Below are positions 8,663 through 17,422 of a stretch of DNA of 64,000 nucleotides, piece by piece; the stretch's first letter is position 1; every line of letters begins with the position of its first letter. The stretch comes from Bradyrhizobium sp. 1. GTDB lineage: Bacteria; Pseudomonadota; Alphaproteobacteria; Rhizobiales; Xanthobacteraceae. Location: positions 327,358-391,357 of the forward strand of contig NZ_JADPJH010000018.1 in NCBI RefSeq assembly GCF_023073315.1, read 5' to 3'. Made by a program: the position numbers and the translations under genes. Below the pieces are notes generated by a model. It made no database searches, was not told the DNA's origin, and saw only the letters and a program-made list of their open reading frames with translations.

Positions 8663-9451
8663 ATGTCCCAATTTGATCAACAGGTTCATTCCATCGGCCC
8701 GGGGGTTGCGGGCTCTCGCATTTTCAAGTTCATCGCCTTTCTGTACGGAATTGCGGCATATCTCGTGTTTTTCGTCACTATTCTCTATGCCATCGGCTTC
8801 GTCATGGGGCTGGTGGTGCCGAAGACCATCGACACCGGACCCGAAACGCCGACAGTTGAAGCGGTCATCATCAATCTTCTGCTCATGTCGTTGTTCGCCG
8901 TTCAGCACAGCGTGATGGCGCGCCAACAGTTCAAGGCGTGGTGGACGCAGTTCGTGCCCAAGCCGGTCGAGCGCTCGACCTACGTGCTGTTCGCGAGCCT
9001 GTCATTGCTGCTCCTGTTCTGGCAGTGGCGCCCGATGCCGACCGTCATATGGGATGTCGGAAATCCCGATCTTGCCGTGACGCTTGTCACGGTGTCGCTG
9101 GCGGGCTGGGTGCTGGTGTTCACCTCGACCTTCATCATCAATCACTTCGAGCTGTTCGGATTGCACCAGGTGGCCAACCATCTCGTCGGCAAGGAGGCGG
9201 CGCCGCCGCGCTTCAAGACGCCGCTGCTCTACAATTTCGTCCGTCATCCGATCTATCTCGGCTTCATCATCGCGTTCTGGGCGGCACCGGTCATGACCGC
9301 GGGCCATTTGCTGTTTGCGGCCGTGACCACGGCCTACATCTTCGTCGGCATCGCGCTGGAGGAGCACGACCTCGTCGATCTCTTCGGCGACGAATACCGG
9401 CAGTACAAACAACGGGTATCGATGCTTATTCCCTGGCGCCGGTCAGTTTAG
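8663..9451 (+). CDS. mddA: methanethiol S-methyltransferase-like membrane protein (MddA family)
   Basis: A 262-residue integral membrane protein of the isoprenylcysteine methyltransferase/NnrU-like superfamily, closest in recall to MddA, which methylates methanethiol with S-adenosylmethionine to give dimethylsulfide. Supporting features are LVVPKTIDTGPETP, LLMSLFAVQHSVMAR, FKAWWTQFVPKPVERSTYV, FWQWRPMPTVIWDV, then PLLYNFVRHPIYLGFIIAFW and a C-terminal LEEHDLVDLFGDEYRQYKQR, with five or six membrane segments. The ATG at 8663 (MSQFDQQ) was chosen because upstream residues are not hydrophobic and overlap the regulator promoter. The assignment rests on motif memory; activity is untested. Confidence 0.8.
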   Translation: MSQFDQQVHSIGPGVAGSRIFKFIAFLYGIAAYLVFFVTILYAIGFVMGLVVPKTIDTGPETPTVEAVIINLLLMSLFAVQHSVMARQQFKAWWTQFVPKPVERSTYVLFASLSLLLLFWQWRPMPTVIWDVGNPDLAVTLVTVSLAGWVLVFTSTFIINHFELFGLHQVANHLVGKEAAPPRFKTPLLYNFVRHPIYLGFIIAFWAAPVMTAGHLLFAAVTTAYIFVGIALEEHDLVDLFGDEYRQYKQRVSMLIPWRRSV

Positions 9452-9554
9452 TTCGCGCGTCTTTCCGTCGCGTCCACCGAAAGGAGGACGCGCGGCGGAA
9501 CGCGAACGCGTAACTGATCTTGCCGGACTCCAGCCATCAAAATTGTCTCGGGGG

Positions 9555-9656
9555 AGAGTCCCCCTCACCCCGACGCTATCAGCGCGAGCGAAGCTCGTCG
9601 CGACCCCGCATCCGCGTTCGCCGAGTTATCGGCGAACAGAGGAGCGGGGAGAGGAA
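9555..9656. repeat. diverged partial copy of inverted-repeat family A
   Basis: Contains GAGAGTCCCCCTCACCCCG and AGGAGCGGGGAGAGGAA blocks like the arms of family A, with a different centre (GCGTTCGCCGA and TCGGCGAAC pair across TTA). It lies between the mddA-like and GFA genes. Confidence 0.55.
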
Positions 9657-9684
9657 TTTAACCTTCATCAACGGAGACGACCAA

Positions 9685-10107
9685 ATGAAACACGTCGGAA
9701 ATTGCTTCTGTGGCGCGGTCACCATCGAGGTCACGGGCGAGCCGGCGGCGATGGGCTATTGCCACTGCCGCTCCTGCCGCTCCTGGTCGGGCGGGCCGGT
9801 GAACGCCTTCAGCCTGTGGAAGCCTGAAGCGGTGCGCATCACCGAGGGCGGGCAGAACGTCGAGACCTTCGCAAAGACGCCGCTTAGCCAGCGCAAATAT
9901 TGCAAGAAGTGCGGCGGCCATCTCATGACCAACCACCCGCCGCTCGATCTGATCGACGTCTTCACCGCCACCATTCCGACGCTCGCCTTCGCGCCCGGCG
10001 TCCACGTCAATTATTCCGAGACGGTGCTGCCGATGCGCGACGGCCTGCCCAAGCTGAAGGACTTTCCCGCCGAATTCGGCGGCAGCGGCGAGATGATGCA
10101 GGAGTAG
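9685..10107 (+). CDS. GFA/CENP-V-domain zinc-binding protein
   Basis: A 140-residue protein of the GFA (glutathione-dependent formaldehyde-activating enzyme-like) fold. The zinc ligands are clear: CFCGAV near the N-terminus, CHCRSCRSW, and CKKCGGHL in the middle, the usual C-x-C, C-x-C-x-x-C and C-x-x-C pattern. Members bind zinc and sometimes thiol adducts; most are uncharacterised and genuine formaldehyde activity is rare. The ATG is placed at MKHVGNCFCG, preceded by ACGGAGACG as a ribosome site. It lies downstream of the mddA-like gene, separated by a repeat remnant, and convergent with the second TPR regulator. Confidence 0.85.
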   Translation: MKHVGNCFCGAVTIEVTGEPAAMGYCHCRSCRSWSGGPVNAFSLWKPEAVRITEGGQNVETFAKTPLSQRKYCKKCGGHLMTNHPPLDLIDVFTATIPTLAFAPGVHVNYSETVLPMRDGLPKLKDFPAEFGGSGEMMQE

Positions 10108-10111
10108 AGTT

Positions 10112-10255
10112 TTCTTCGCCTCTCCCCGCTTGCGGGGAGAGGCCGGATTGCATCGAAGATGCAATCCGGGTGAGGGGGACTCTCCACGAGGCTCACTGTC
10201 GCAGCCTTCGCGGAGACCCCCCCCTCACCCCGCAAGCGGGGCGAGGGAGAAGTCC
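10112..10255. repeat. dispersed inverted-repeat element, family A copy
   Basis: The outer arms read GCCTCTCCCCGCTTGCGGGG and CCCGCAAGCGGGG. The inner perfect stem is CGGATTGCATC (10144-10154), loop GAA, GATGCAATCCG (10158-10168). It differs from copy 1 by compensatory C-G to T-A changes. It separates two convergent genes and probably serves as a bidirectional transcript end. Confidence 0.85.
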
Positions 10256-11815
10256 CTACCTCATCCCCGCGCGCCGAAAACCTTCGAGATAATGCTCGCG
10301 ATCCTCGGCCCGCAGCATCGGCAGCTCACGCGTGAGCCAGGCGAGCGAGAGGCCGGGCTGGGTGCGGTGCAGGCCTTGCAGGGCGGATGTCGCGAGCTGA
10401 GCGTCACCCAGCATGCCGGCCGCGGCGGTCAACACGCGATGGGCGCCGACGAAATCGGCGCGCTGCCGCATCGATTCCCGCGCCAGCTGGATGGAGGCAT
10501 CGTAATTGCGGCCGATGAACTGGGCATAGGCCGCCACCCCGCAATAGATCGCCGCGAGCGGATCGCGCGGGCTCAGCCGCAGCGCACGACGGGCGGCAGC
10601 ATCGCCGTCCTGCCATCGTCCCGCGTAGCACAGCGTCACGCCGTAAAAGGCGTGCGCCATCGCAAAATTCGGATTGAGCCTCAAGGTCAGCTCGAACTCC
10701 GCCAGCGCATCGTCGAAGCGGCGGCGGAAGAGATAAGTATAGGCGAGGCCGTGATGAGCCCAGGCGTCGTCGCGATCGGCTTCCACCGCCGCAAGTGCTG
10801 CGCGTTCGGCGACCGGCACGGTCGCAGCCATGTCGGCCCAGCCCATATGCGCACCGAAGATATGACTGGTCGCGAGCAGGCCGAGCGCCTTGCCATAGGC
10901 GGGGTCGATCGTCGTCGCCTGTTCCAACAGCCCTTGCGCGGCGGCGTTGTCCTCGCGCGTGATGCGCCAGTAATGCGACAGCGCGCGCATCACGAGGTCC
11001 CAGGCGTCAAGGCTGCCCGGCGGCTTCTGCTGGGCGCGAAAGCTCTCGGCGGCGTAGAGCTGCGGCTCGATCGCGGCGACGATCGCTTCCGTGATCTCGT
11101 CCTGCACGGCAAAGATGTCGGCAAGTTCGCGGTCATAGCGCTCCGCCCAGAGATGGCTGCCGGTCGAGACGTCGTTGAGCTGCGCCGAGATGCGCACGCG
11201 ATCGCCGCTCCGCCGCACGCTGCCTTCGAGCACGTAGCGTACGCCGAGCTCGCGCGCGACCTCGTGGATGTGCACGGCGCGGCCCTTGTAGACGAAGGAG
11301 GAGTTGCGCGCGACGACGAAGAACCAGCGCAGCTTCGACAGCGCGGTGATGATGTCCTCGCTGATGCCGTCGGAGAAATAGTCTTGCTCGCGGTCGCCGC
11401 TCATATTGGTGAAGGGCAGCACGGCGATCGCGGGCCTGTCGGGCAGCGCGAGCATCGTCTGCGGAGCCTGCGTCCCGCGGTTTCGATCGGGCGCGATCGC
11501 GGCGAGCTTGGTCTCGACATCGCCGACGAAGCGAAAGCCCTTGCGCGCGATGGTGCGGATCAGCGCCTGGTTCGCGCCATTGTCGCCGATCGCCTTGCGC
11601 GCCGCGTTGATCCGGCTGGTCAGGGTGGATTCGGAGACGCTGCGCCCGTGCCAGATCTTGTCGATCAGCTCGTCCTTGCTGACCACCCGGTCGCGGTTTT
11701 CCATGAGATGGACGACGAGGTCGAACACCTGCGGTTCCACGGAAACGGGAACCTGCTCGCGGCTCAGCTCGCGCCGGTCGGTATCGAGAAGGTGGTCCCG
11801 GAACATGAACTGCAC
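10256..11815 (-). CDS. winged-helix transcriptional regulator with TPR domain (paralog of 6979-8529)
   Basis: A 519-residue protein colinear with the regulator at 6979-8529: winged helix (VFDLVVHLMENRDRVVSKDE, KGFRFVGDV), TolB-N/FlgO-like region (IAVLPFTNMSGDREQDYFSDG, YVLEGSVRR, LWAERYDRELADIF), then TPR-like helices ending YLEGFRRAGMR. The long shared stretches, including DAWDLVMRALSHYWRITRED versus DAWDLLMRALSHYWRVTRQD, show a local duplication. It starts at GTG 11815; an ATG lies three codons later. Target genes and inducing signal are unknown. Confidence 0.88.
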   Translation of the reverse strand: MQFMFRDHLLDTDRRELSREQVPVSVEPQVFDLVVHLMENRDRVVSKDELIDKIWHGRSVSESTLTSRINAARKAIGDNGANQALIRTIARKGFRFVGDVETKLAAIAPDRNRGTQAPQTMLALPDRPAIAVLPFTNMSGDREQDYFSDGISEDIITALSKLRWFFVVARNSSFVYKGRAVHIHEVARELGVRYVLEGSVRRSGDRVRISAQLNDVSTGSHLWAERYDRELADIFAVQDEITEAIVAAIEPQLYAAESFRAQQKPPGSLDAWDLVMRALSHYWRITREDNAAAQGLLEQATTIDPAYGKALGLLATSHIFGAHMGWADMAATVPVAERAALAAVEADRDDAWAHHGLAYTYLFRRRFDDALAEFELTLRLNPNFAMAHAFYGVTLCYAGRWQDGDAAARRALRLSPRDPLAAIYCGVAAYAQFIGRNYDASIQLARESMRQRADFVGAHRVLTAAAGMLGDAQLATSALQGLHRTQPGLSLAWLTRELPMLRAEDREHYLEGFRRAGMR

Positions 11816-12009
11816 GTCGAAAACTCAGACCTCACAACGACATCGGGCAATGATGAAATCAAAATGGACTTTTGCTCGAAGTCTGTGAGTCCACTGAGCG
11901 GTCGACCCGGTTCACCACGATCGCGTGATGGCAGCCATGCTGTTTTCGGATGGGAATACGACCTCGGAGAGTATGTGGCGGTTTGGATCAGATTGCGGCG
12001 GGCTCCTCA

Positions 12010-12091
12010 CGTCATTGCGAGCGAAGCAATCCAGAATCGTTCCGCGGAGACAGTCTGGATTGCTTCGTCGCAGGAGCTCCTCGCAATGACG
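12010..12091. repeat. dispersed inverted-repeat element, family B
   Basis: The left arm begins CGTCATTGCGAGCGAAGC (12010-12027) and continues AATCCAGA. The right arm contains TCTGGATTGCTTCGTCGC and ends CTCGCAATGACG (to 12091). The arms form a long imperfect hairpin. This sequence type is a common interspersed repeat in Bradyrhizobium-like genomes (recollection). It lies in the 366-base gap between a leftward regulator and a rightward lyase gene; nothing else was seen in that gap. Confidence 0.85.
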
Positions 12092-12181
12092 GCATTGGTT
12101 GTGTGGCCTCGCCCGAATGTCCATTGCCGAACAGCCCGCCCTGCGTAAGCTGCCCCCATACAAAACACCAACCATAAAGAA

Positions 12182-13549
12182 ATGCCCATGCCCGCCTTTC
12201 CCGCCTCCACCACCGTGCTCGACTCCATCCTGTTCCGCGACGCCTTTGGCACGCCCGAGATGCGCGAGGTGTTTTCCGACATCGCACTGGTTGGCCGCTA
12301 TGCGGAGGTCGAGGTGGCGCTGGCGAAGGCGGAGGCGACATGCGGCGTGATTCCGCGCGAGGCAGCCGACCAGATTGCGGCGCGGACCAATGTCGCTGCG
12401 CTCGATTTCGATCTGCTGCGGCAGGAGACCGACATCGTCGGCTATCCGATCCTGCCGCTTGTGCATCAGATGGTGAAGCAATGCGGCGAGGCCGGCCGCT
12501 ACGTGCATTGGGGCGCGACCACGCAGGACATCATGGACACCGCTGTGGTCCTGCAACTGCGCGCCGCGCTGGAGATCGTCGAGCGCGACATCGCCGACTT
12601 GCGAAAAATCCTTGCAGACCTCTCCAGGCGTCATCGCGACACGCCGATGGCGGGCCGCACCCATCTCCAGCAGGCGCTGCCGGTGACGTTCGGCTACAAG
12701 ACCGCGATCTGGCTCGCGATGTTCGACCGCCATGCCGAGCGTCTCGCGCAATTGAAGCCGCGTGTCCTGGTCGGGCAGTTCGCGGGCGCGGCGGGCACGC
12801 TGGCTTCGCTCGGCGACAAGGGCTTTGAGGTGCAGGAGGCGCTTTGCGCCGAGTTGAAGCTCGGTGTTCCCGCCTCGACTTGGCACGTTGCCCGCGACGG
12901 CTTTGCCGAGGCGGTGAACTTCCTCGCGCTCGTCACCGGCTCGCTCGGCAAGATCGCCCTCGACATCATGATCATGGCCTCGACCGAGTTCGCCGAGGTC
13001 TACGAGCCCTTCGTCAAGGGCCGCGGCGCCTCCTCGACCATGCCACAGAAGCGCAACCCGATCTCCTCGGAACTGATGCTCGCCGCGTCCAAGGCGGTGC
13101 GCCAGCATGCCGGGCTGATGCTGGATGCCATGGTGCAGGATTTCGAGCGCGCCACCGGGCCCTGGCACGCCGAATGGATGGCGATCCCGGAAAGCTTCGT
13201 GCTGACCGCCGGCGCGCTGCACCAAGCCAAGTTCGCGCTTGCCGGGCTCATCGTGGACGAAGCGAAGATGAACAACAATCTCGCCCTTAGCCGCGGCCTA
13301 ATCGTGGCCGAAGCGGTCATGATGGGACTGGCGCCGCAGATCGGGCGCCAGGAGGCGCATGACGTGGTTTATGACGCCTGCCGCCAGGCCAACGACAACG
13401 GGATCAGCCTTGCCGATGCGCTGTCCGCCGATCCCAGGATATCCAGCCGCATCGACCGCGCAACAATCGAGGCGCTCACCTCACCGAAAAATTACCTCGG
13501 CCTTGCTCCCGCCATGGTCGACCGGGTGCTGAAATCGGCAACGCGTTGA
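12182..13549 (+). CDS. fumarase/aspartase-superfamily lyase (PurB/PcaB-like)
   Basis: A 455-residue enzyme of the class-II fumarase/aspartase superfamily, in the adenylosuccinate lyase/3-carboxy-cis,cis-muconate cycloisomerase branch. Seen are YVHWGATTQDIMDTAV (first conserved region), RTHLQQALPVTFGYK (second) and the signature SSTMPQKRNP at about residues 281-290, whose loop carries the catalytic serine. The C-terminal domain of about 75 residues resembles PcaB-type enzymes. It stands alone, without pca or pur neighbours, so the true substrate is open. A second ATG lies two codons after the chosen start. Confidence 0.85.
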   Translation: MPMPAFPASTTVLDSILFRDAFGTPEMREVFSDIALVGRYAEVEVALAKAEATCGVIPREAADQIAARTNVAALDFDLLRQETDIVGYPILPLVHQMVKQCGEAGRYVHWGATTQDIMDTAVVLQLRAALEIVERDIADLRKILADLSRRHRDTPMAGRTHLQQALPVTFGYKTAIWLAMFDRHAERLAQLKPRVLVGQFAGAAGTLASLGDKGFEVQEALCAELKLGVPASTWHVARDGFAEAVNFLALVTGSLGKIALDIMIMASTEFAEVYEPFVKGRGASSTMPQKRNPISSELMLAASKAVRQHAGLMLDAMVQDFERATGPWHAEWMAIPESFVLTAGALHQAKFALAGLIVDEAKMNNNLALSRGLIVAEAVMMGLAPQIGRQEAHDVVYDACRQANDNGISLADALSADPRISSRIDRATIEALTSPKNYLGLAPAMVDRVLKSATR

Positions 13550-13555
13550 AAACCA

Positions 13556-13577
13556 AGATACGTGAAACCCCGTATCT
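13556..13577 (+). terminator. stem-loop after the lyase gene
   Basis: AGATACG (13556-13562), loop of eight bases, CGTATCT (13571-13577), followed by TTC. A perfect 7-base stem seven bases after the stop codon. It is a weak intrinsic terminator because the U tract is short. Confidence 0.5.
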
Positions 13578-13662
13578 TTCACAGCCCCCAAGACGCTCGC
13601 ACACTTGTGTCTCGCGATGCTAGACTTAGATTGAACGAGAGACTTTCGGCAAAGGACCCGGC

Positions 13663-14919
13663 ATGACCGATCAACGCATCACCGCCACTTCCATCGATCC
13701 CGTGAAGCTCGACCGGTTGGCCGAAGTGGCGGTGAAGGTGGGACTGGGCTTGCGGCCGGGACAGGACCTTCTTCTGACGGCGCCAGCGATCGCATTGCCG
13801 CTGGTGCGGCGGATCGCTGCGCATGCCTACAAGGCCGGCGCCGGCATCGTGACGCCGATCCTCTCGGACGAGGAGATGACGCTGGCGCGCTACCGCCACG
13901 GCCACGACAACAGTTTCGATCGCGCCGCCAACTGGCTCTACGAGGGCATGGCCAAGGCATTTTCGGACAACACCGCGCGGCTCGCGATTGTCGGCGACAA
14001 TCCGATGCTGTTGTCGGGCGAAGATGCTTCCAAGGTCGCGCGCGCCAGCAAGGCCAATTCCATTGCCTATCAGCCGGCGTTGGAAAAGATTGTCAATTTC
14101 GACACCAACTGGAACATCATTGCCTATCCGAGCGCAGCGTGGGCCAAGTTGGTGTTTCCCAACGATTCCGAAGACATTGCGATTGGCAAGCTCGCGGACG
14201 CGATCTTCGCCGCGTCCCGCGTCGATCGCGAGGACGCGCCGGCCAATTGGGCAAGCCACAATGCGGTGCTGCGCGAGCGTACCAACTGGCTCAACGGCCA
14301 GCGTTTCCGCGCGCTCCAGTACTCGGGACCGGGGACCGACCTCACCATCGGGCTTGCCGACGGTCACGAGTGGGAGGGCGGCGCCTCGCTGGCCAAGAAC
14401 GGCATCAGCTGCAACGCCAACATCCCGACCGAAGAAGTGTTCACCACGCCGCATTGCCGCCGCGTCTACGGCCATGTCGTGAGCTCGAAGCCGCTGTCGT
14501 ACCAGGGCACGCTGATCGACAACATCGCGGTGCGCTTCGAGGACGGCAAGATCGTCGACGCAAAAGCCTCTCGCGGCGCGGAGGTCCTGAACAAGGTACT
14601 CGACACCGACGAGGGCGCGCGTCGGCTCGGCGAAGTGGCGCTGGTGCCGCATTCCTCGCCGATCTCGCAGAGCGGGCTGCTGTTCTACAACACGCTGTTC
14701 GACGAGAACGCGGCGTCTCACATTGCGCTTGGCCAGTGCTACTCGAAGTGCTTCGTCAACGGCGCGCAGCTCACGCCGCAGCAAATCGCGGCGCAAGGCG
14801 GCAACCAGAGCCTGATCCATATCGACTGGATGATCGGCTCGGCCGAGACCGACATCGACGGCATCATGGCTGACGGCAGCAAGGTGCCGGTGTTCCGCAA
14901 GGGCGAGTGGGCGAAGTAG
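13663..14919 (+). CDS. M29-family metalloaminopeptidase
   Basis: A 418-residue protein with the M29 (thermophilic aminopeptidase, AmpS/AmpT) layout. The N-terminal domain starts with LDRLAEVAVKVGLGLRPGQD. Later come TDLTIGLADGHEWEGG, NIPTEEVFTTPHCRRVYG (metal-binding Glu and His region), GEVALVPHSSPISQSGLLFYNTLFDENA and a final HIDWMIGS. These acidic and His residues coordinate two metal ions in characterised members. It is a cytosolic exopeptidase with broad specificity. It is monocistronic; the ATG follows GGACCCGGC. The downstream gene is convergent and only nine bases away. Confidence 0.93.
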   Translation: MTDQRITATSIDPVKLDRLAEVAVKVGLGLRPGQDLLLTAPAIALPLVRRIAAHAYKAGAGIVTPILSDEEMTLARYRHGHDNSFDRAANWLYEGMAKAFSDNTARLAIVGDNPMLLSGEDASKVARASKANSIAYQPALEKIVNFDTNWNIIAYPSAAWAKLVFPNDSEDIAIGKLADAIFAASRVDREDAPANWASHNAVLRERTNWLNGQRFRALQYSGPGTDLTIGLADGHEWEGGASLAKNGISCNANIPTEEVFTTPHCRRVYGHVVSSKPLSYQGTLIDNIAVRFEDGKIVDAKASRGAEVLNKVLDTDEGARRLGEVALVPHSSPISQSGLLFYNTLFDENAASHIALGQCYSKCFVNGAQLTPQQIAAQGGNQSLIHIDWMIGSAETDIDGIMADGSKVPVFRKGEWAK

Positions 14920-14928
14920 GATTTCGCC

Positions 14929-15483
14929 TCACGCCGCCGCGTTGCGCAGCATCGGGTGGTTGTCGATGCTGAAGCGGTTGAACAGCGTCGTGAACGGGCT
15001 GCCGTCGGTGGCCCGGACGATGGCGTCGGAAGCGGCCACGGCGTCGTAGAGCGCGCCGACTGGATCGCCTGCCTCGGGCAGGTCAAGTCTGCCACGGATT
15101 TCCTCGCGAGCCTCGTTGATGTCGTCCTCGTCGTCGAGTGTCGCCTCCAGCGCATTCGCCGCGCGCCGCATCTCCTGGAGATCGCCGCCGGTGGAGAATT
15201 TGAGGATGTCGAGCCAGTACGGGTGGGCAACGACGAGCTGGACGAACGCCTCGAAACTCTCCGCGATAATCCCGGCGCGGCCCTCCGATGAGACGTAGAG
15301 CACATTCCGCGACGGCAGCAGCACGAAGGCGCCGCCGGAGCGGTCACTGCCGATCTGCCGAGGGCTATCGACGCCGTCGATGGTGAACCAGCGCTCCTCG
15401 TCGGCTGCGAAGGTGACATCGAGGCTGCCGAGCCAGGCGACCACCTCGCCTTGGGCTGTCAGAACCTCTGGGGTGAGGGGCAT
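14929..15483 (-). CDS. conserved hypothetical protein, possibly SUKH/SMI1-like
   Basis: A 184-residue acidic soluble protein. The central part (GGAFVLLPSRNVLYVSSEGR, AGIIAESFEAFVQLVVAHPYW) resembles the SMI1/KNR4 (SUKH) fold, in which a strand-rich core precedes a helix; a helical acidic tail follows. SUKH proteins are often toxin-immunity proteins but also occur alone. No toxin gene is adjacent, so no function is claimed. The start is taken at MPLTPEVL; a longer frame reaches 15534 but adds a non-conserved-looking leader. Confidence 0.6.
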   Translation of the reverse strand: MPLTPEVLTAQGEVVAWLGSLDVTFAADEERWFTIDGVDSPRQIGSDRSGGAFVLLPSRNVLYVSSEGRAGIIAESFEAFVQLVVAHPYWLDILKFSTGGDLQEMRRAANALEATLDDEDDINEAREEIRGRLDLPEAGDPVGALYDAVAASDAIVRATDGSPFTTLFNRFSIDNHPMLRNAAA

Positions 15484-15721
15484 CGGTCTGGCTCCTTCAA
15501 TAGTCAAGTCCGCGCAATTTGTCGCACCCCGCAAAAGAAGGGTTCATGTGCGCGAATTCGCAGGGGAATCGTGACGTTAACCGCTTCGCACCTGCAACTT
15601 CCGGCTGATTGTCGGGGCCTGCGTAAGAAAGAATTAAAAACCGGCTACTAGCGTTCCAACATCTTTCGAAACAATTCGGGCCAAGACCCGACCAGTTATA
15701 TTATATCCCCTGGGGAAGTAG

Positions 15722-16177
15722 ATGTCGCGCGCATTGATTGAAATCGCTAGTTGCAATGTGGACCTCGAGCTGCGGCCGATCGAGCCGTCCTGGATCATCG
15801 AGGGCAACCCGGTGTCGCGCTCGCACATCCTGTCCACCAGCTCCGACGGCACAGCCTCGACCATCATCTGGCAGTGCACCGAAGGCCGCTTCAACTGGTA
15901 CTACGACATCGACGAGACGATCATGATCATGGAAGGATCGATCGTGCTCGAAAGCGACGGCATGCCGCCGAAGCGCTACGGCCCCGGCGACGTCATCTTC
16001 TTCCGCGACGGCGCGCACGCCAAATGGCATGTCGAAGGCCACGTCAAGAAGATCGCCTTCTGCCGCAAGACCAATCCTGCCGTAATCGGCTTCATGATCC
16101 GTGTCGTCAACAAGCTCAAGCGGATGTTCGTCCCCGCCGGCGAGCGCCGTCCGGCCTCACTGCTGGGCGCCGGCTAG
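15722..16177 (+). CDS. cupin-domain protein
   Basis: A 151-residue protein with a single small cupin barrel: FNWYYDIDETIMIMEGSIVL is the first cupin motif and YGPGDVIFFRDGAHAKWHVE the second. This form resembles the Cupin_3 family of (S)-ureidoglycine aminohydrolase-like proteins. The first motif lacks the usual two histidines, so metal binding may be altered or absent. A short basic tail follows. GGGGAAGTAG just before the ATG is a good ribosome site. It is monocistronic, and a strong terminator follows. Substrate unknown. Confidence 0.75.
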   Translation: MSRALIEIASCNVDLELRPIEPSWIIEGNPVSRSHILSTSSDGTASTIIWQCTEGRFNWYYDIDETIMIMEGSIVLESDGMPPKRYGPGDVIFFRDGAHAKWHVEGHVKKIAFCRKTNPAVIGFMIRVVNKLKRMFVPAGERRPASLLGAG

Positions 16178-16218
16178 TCGTTTACAGGTTTCAAGAACGC
16201 TTCCCAGCGGCCACGACG

Positions 16219-16254
16219 AAGAGGGGTCGGGATCAACATCCCGGCCCCTCTTCT
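16219..16254. terminator. bidirectional intrinsic terminator
   Basis: AAGAGGGGTCGGGAT (16219-16233), loop of four bases, then ATCCCGGCCCCTCTT with one G-T wobble, followed by CTTGT. It lies between convergent genes ending at 16177 and 16257. Strong stem with an A/T-rich flank on each side. Confidence 0.8.
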
Positions 16255-16256
16255 TG

Positions 16257-17309
16257 TCAGGACGGCAGATCGAGCCGGTAGAATTCGGTCGCAGTCTGCG
16301 AGAACAGCGCCGTCTTCTCGGTCTCGCTCAGGGGCGCCGCGATGCGCTTGAAGGCGTTGAAGATCACCTGGTAGCTGCATTGGCCCTTGTCCGGTGGGAA
16401 ATTGCTCTCGAACATCGCGCGCTTCACCCCGAACGCTTCGATGCAGGTCTCGACATAGGGCCGCCACGCCGCGGCAAGCTCCTCGGAGGACGGGGGCCTC
16501 TCGCGCAGGTGGAAGTCATAGCCGAGCAGGCACATCGCGAGGCCGCCGAGCTTCACCACCACGTTCTCGCATTTCGCGATCTCCTGGATCGACGCGCGCC
16601 ATTGCGGAAACACTTCTTCGCGTCGTCCGGCAAAGCGGCCGACGCCGGCCGGGCCGCCGCAATGGTCGAGCACGATTTTGGTGTCGGGGAAGGCGCGCGC
16701 GAGTTCGGTCAGTTCGCCGATCTGCGGATGAAATAGCCAGGCGTCGAAGCTGAGGTTCAGCGGCGCGAGGCAGGCAAAGCCTTTGCGGAAGGTCGGGTCC
16801 CGCAACAGGTCCTTCGGCCGGTTCGCATACATGCCGGCGACGGCGGGATCCTGGTCCCAGGCCGAGGAATGCCGGATGCCGCGGAAGCGGCCGTTGCCGG
16901 CCCCGATCTCGGCCTCAAGCACTGGCTTCGCCGCATCGCCCAGCAGCAGATTGGCGTGGCTGACGATGCCGGCGCAGATCGCAGCCTTGCCGTAACCGCC
17001 GCTTGCGCTCATCGCGGCGACGCCGTTGGCGAACTCGACCTCGCCGACGGGCCGGAACGCCTCAGGCCCGTGCGCGCGATACATCGAGCGGCAGTCGACA
17101 TAGACGGTGGCGATGATGTTGTGGCCGGAAGCGATATCGGCCGCCATCTCCTCAATCAGGTAGCGGTGCCCGCGATTCCAGAGATGGTGATGGGGATCGA
17201 CGATCGGCCGCGCCGGATCGATGACCTCCTCCTGATATTGCGCAAGCCAGTCCTCGCGCGGCTCGACGAATAGCCCGCTCGTATTGGCGGGCAGACTGCT
17301 TGCAGCCAT
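16257..17309 (-). CDS. amidohydrolase-2 family metal-dependent hydrolase
   Basis: A 350-residue TIM-barrel hydrolase of the amidohydrolase_2 family (relatives of PDC lactonase and decarboxylases). The metal site is visible: PIVDPHHHLWNR near residue 38, a central strand KIVLDHCGGP and a C-terminal FESNFPPDKGQCSY strand holding the catalytic acidic residue position. Family members hydrolyse lactones or decarboxylate aromatic acids in the cytosol. It is followed upstream by another leftward gene with 113 bases of spacing. The substrate cannot be deduced. Confidence 0.87.
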   Translation of the reverse strand: MAASSLPANTSGLFVEPREDWLAQYQEEVIDPARPIVDPHHHLWNRGHRYLIEEMAADIASGHNIIATVYVDCRSMYRAHGPEAFRPVGEVEFANGVAAMSASGGYGKAAICAGIVSHANLLLGDAAKPVLEAEIGAGNGRFRGIRHSSAWDQDPAVAGMYANRPKDLLRDPTFRKGFACLAPLNLSFDAWLFHPQIGELTELARAFPDTKIVLDHCGGPAGVGRFAGRREEVFPQWRASIQEIAKCENVVVKLGGLAMCLLGYDFHLRERPPSSEELAAAWRPYVETCIEAFGVKRAMFESNFPPDKGQCSYQVIFNAFKRIAAPLSETEKTALFSQTATEFYRLDLPS

Positions 17310-17422
17310 CGGCGTTTGCTCCCTCTATATTTTTGTAGTGGGAGCCTAGCACCTCGTCCTTGCACGCAGCAGCGCGCGACGCGCAACCGCGCCCGTCACC
17401 GCGAGCACAGCGGATGCTGCCC

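Noticed and set aside
7477..8676. Plus-strand frame of about 400 codons over the first TPR regulator
   Set aside because: Antisense shadow; the minus strand carries winged-helix, TolB-N-like and TPR motifs with a paralog that fixes the frame.
10130..12148. Plus-strand 672-codon frame opposite the second TPR regulator
   Set aside because: Mirror of the regulator coding frame, and it starts inside a dispersed repeat.
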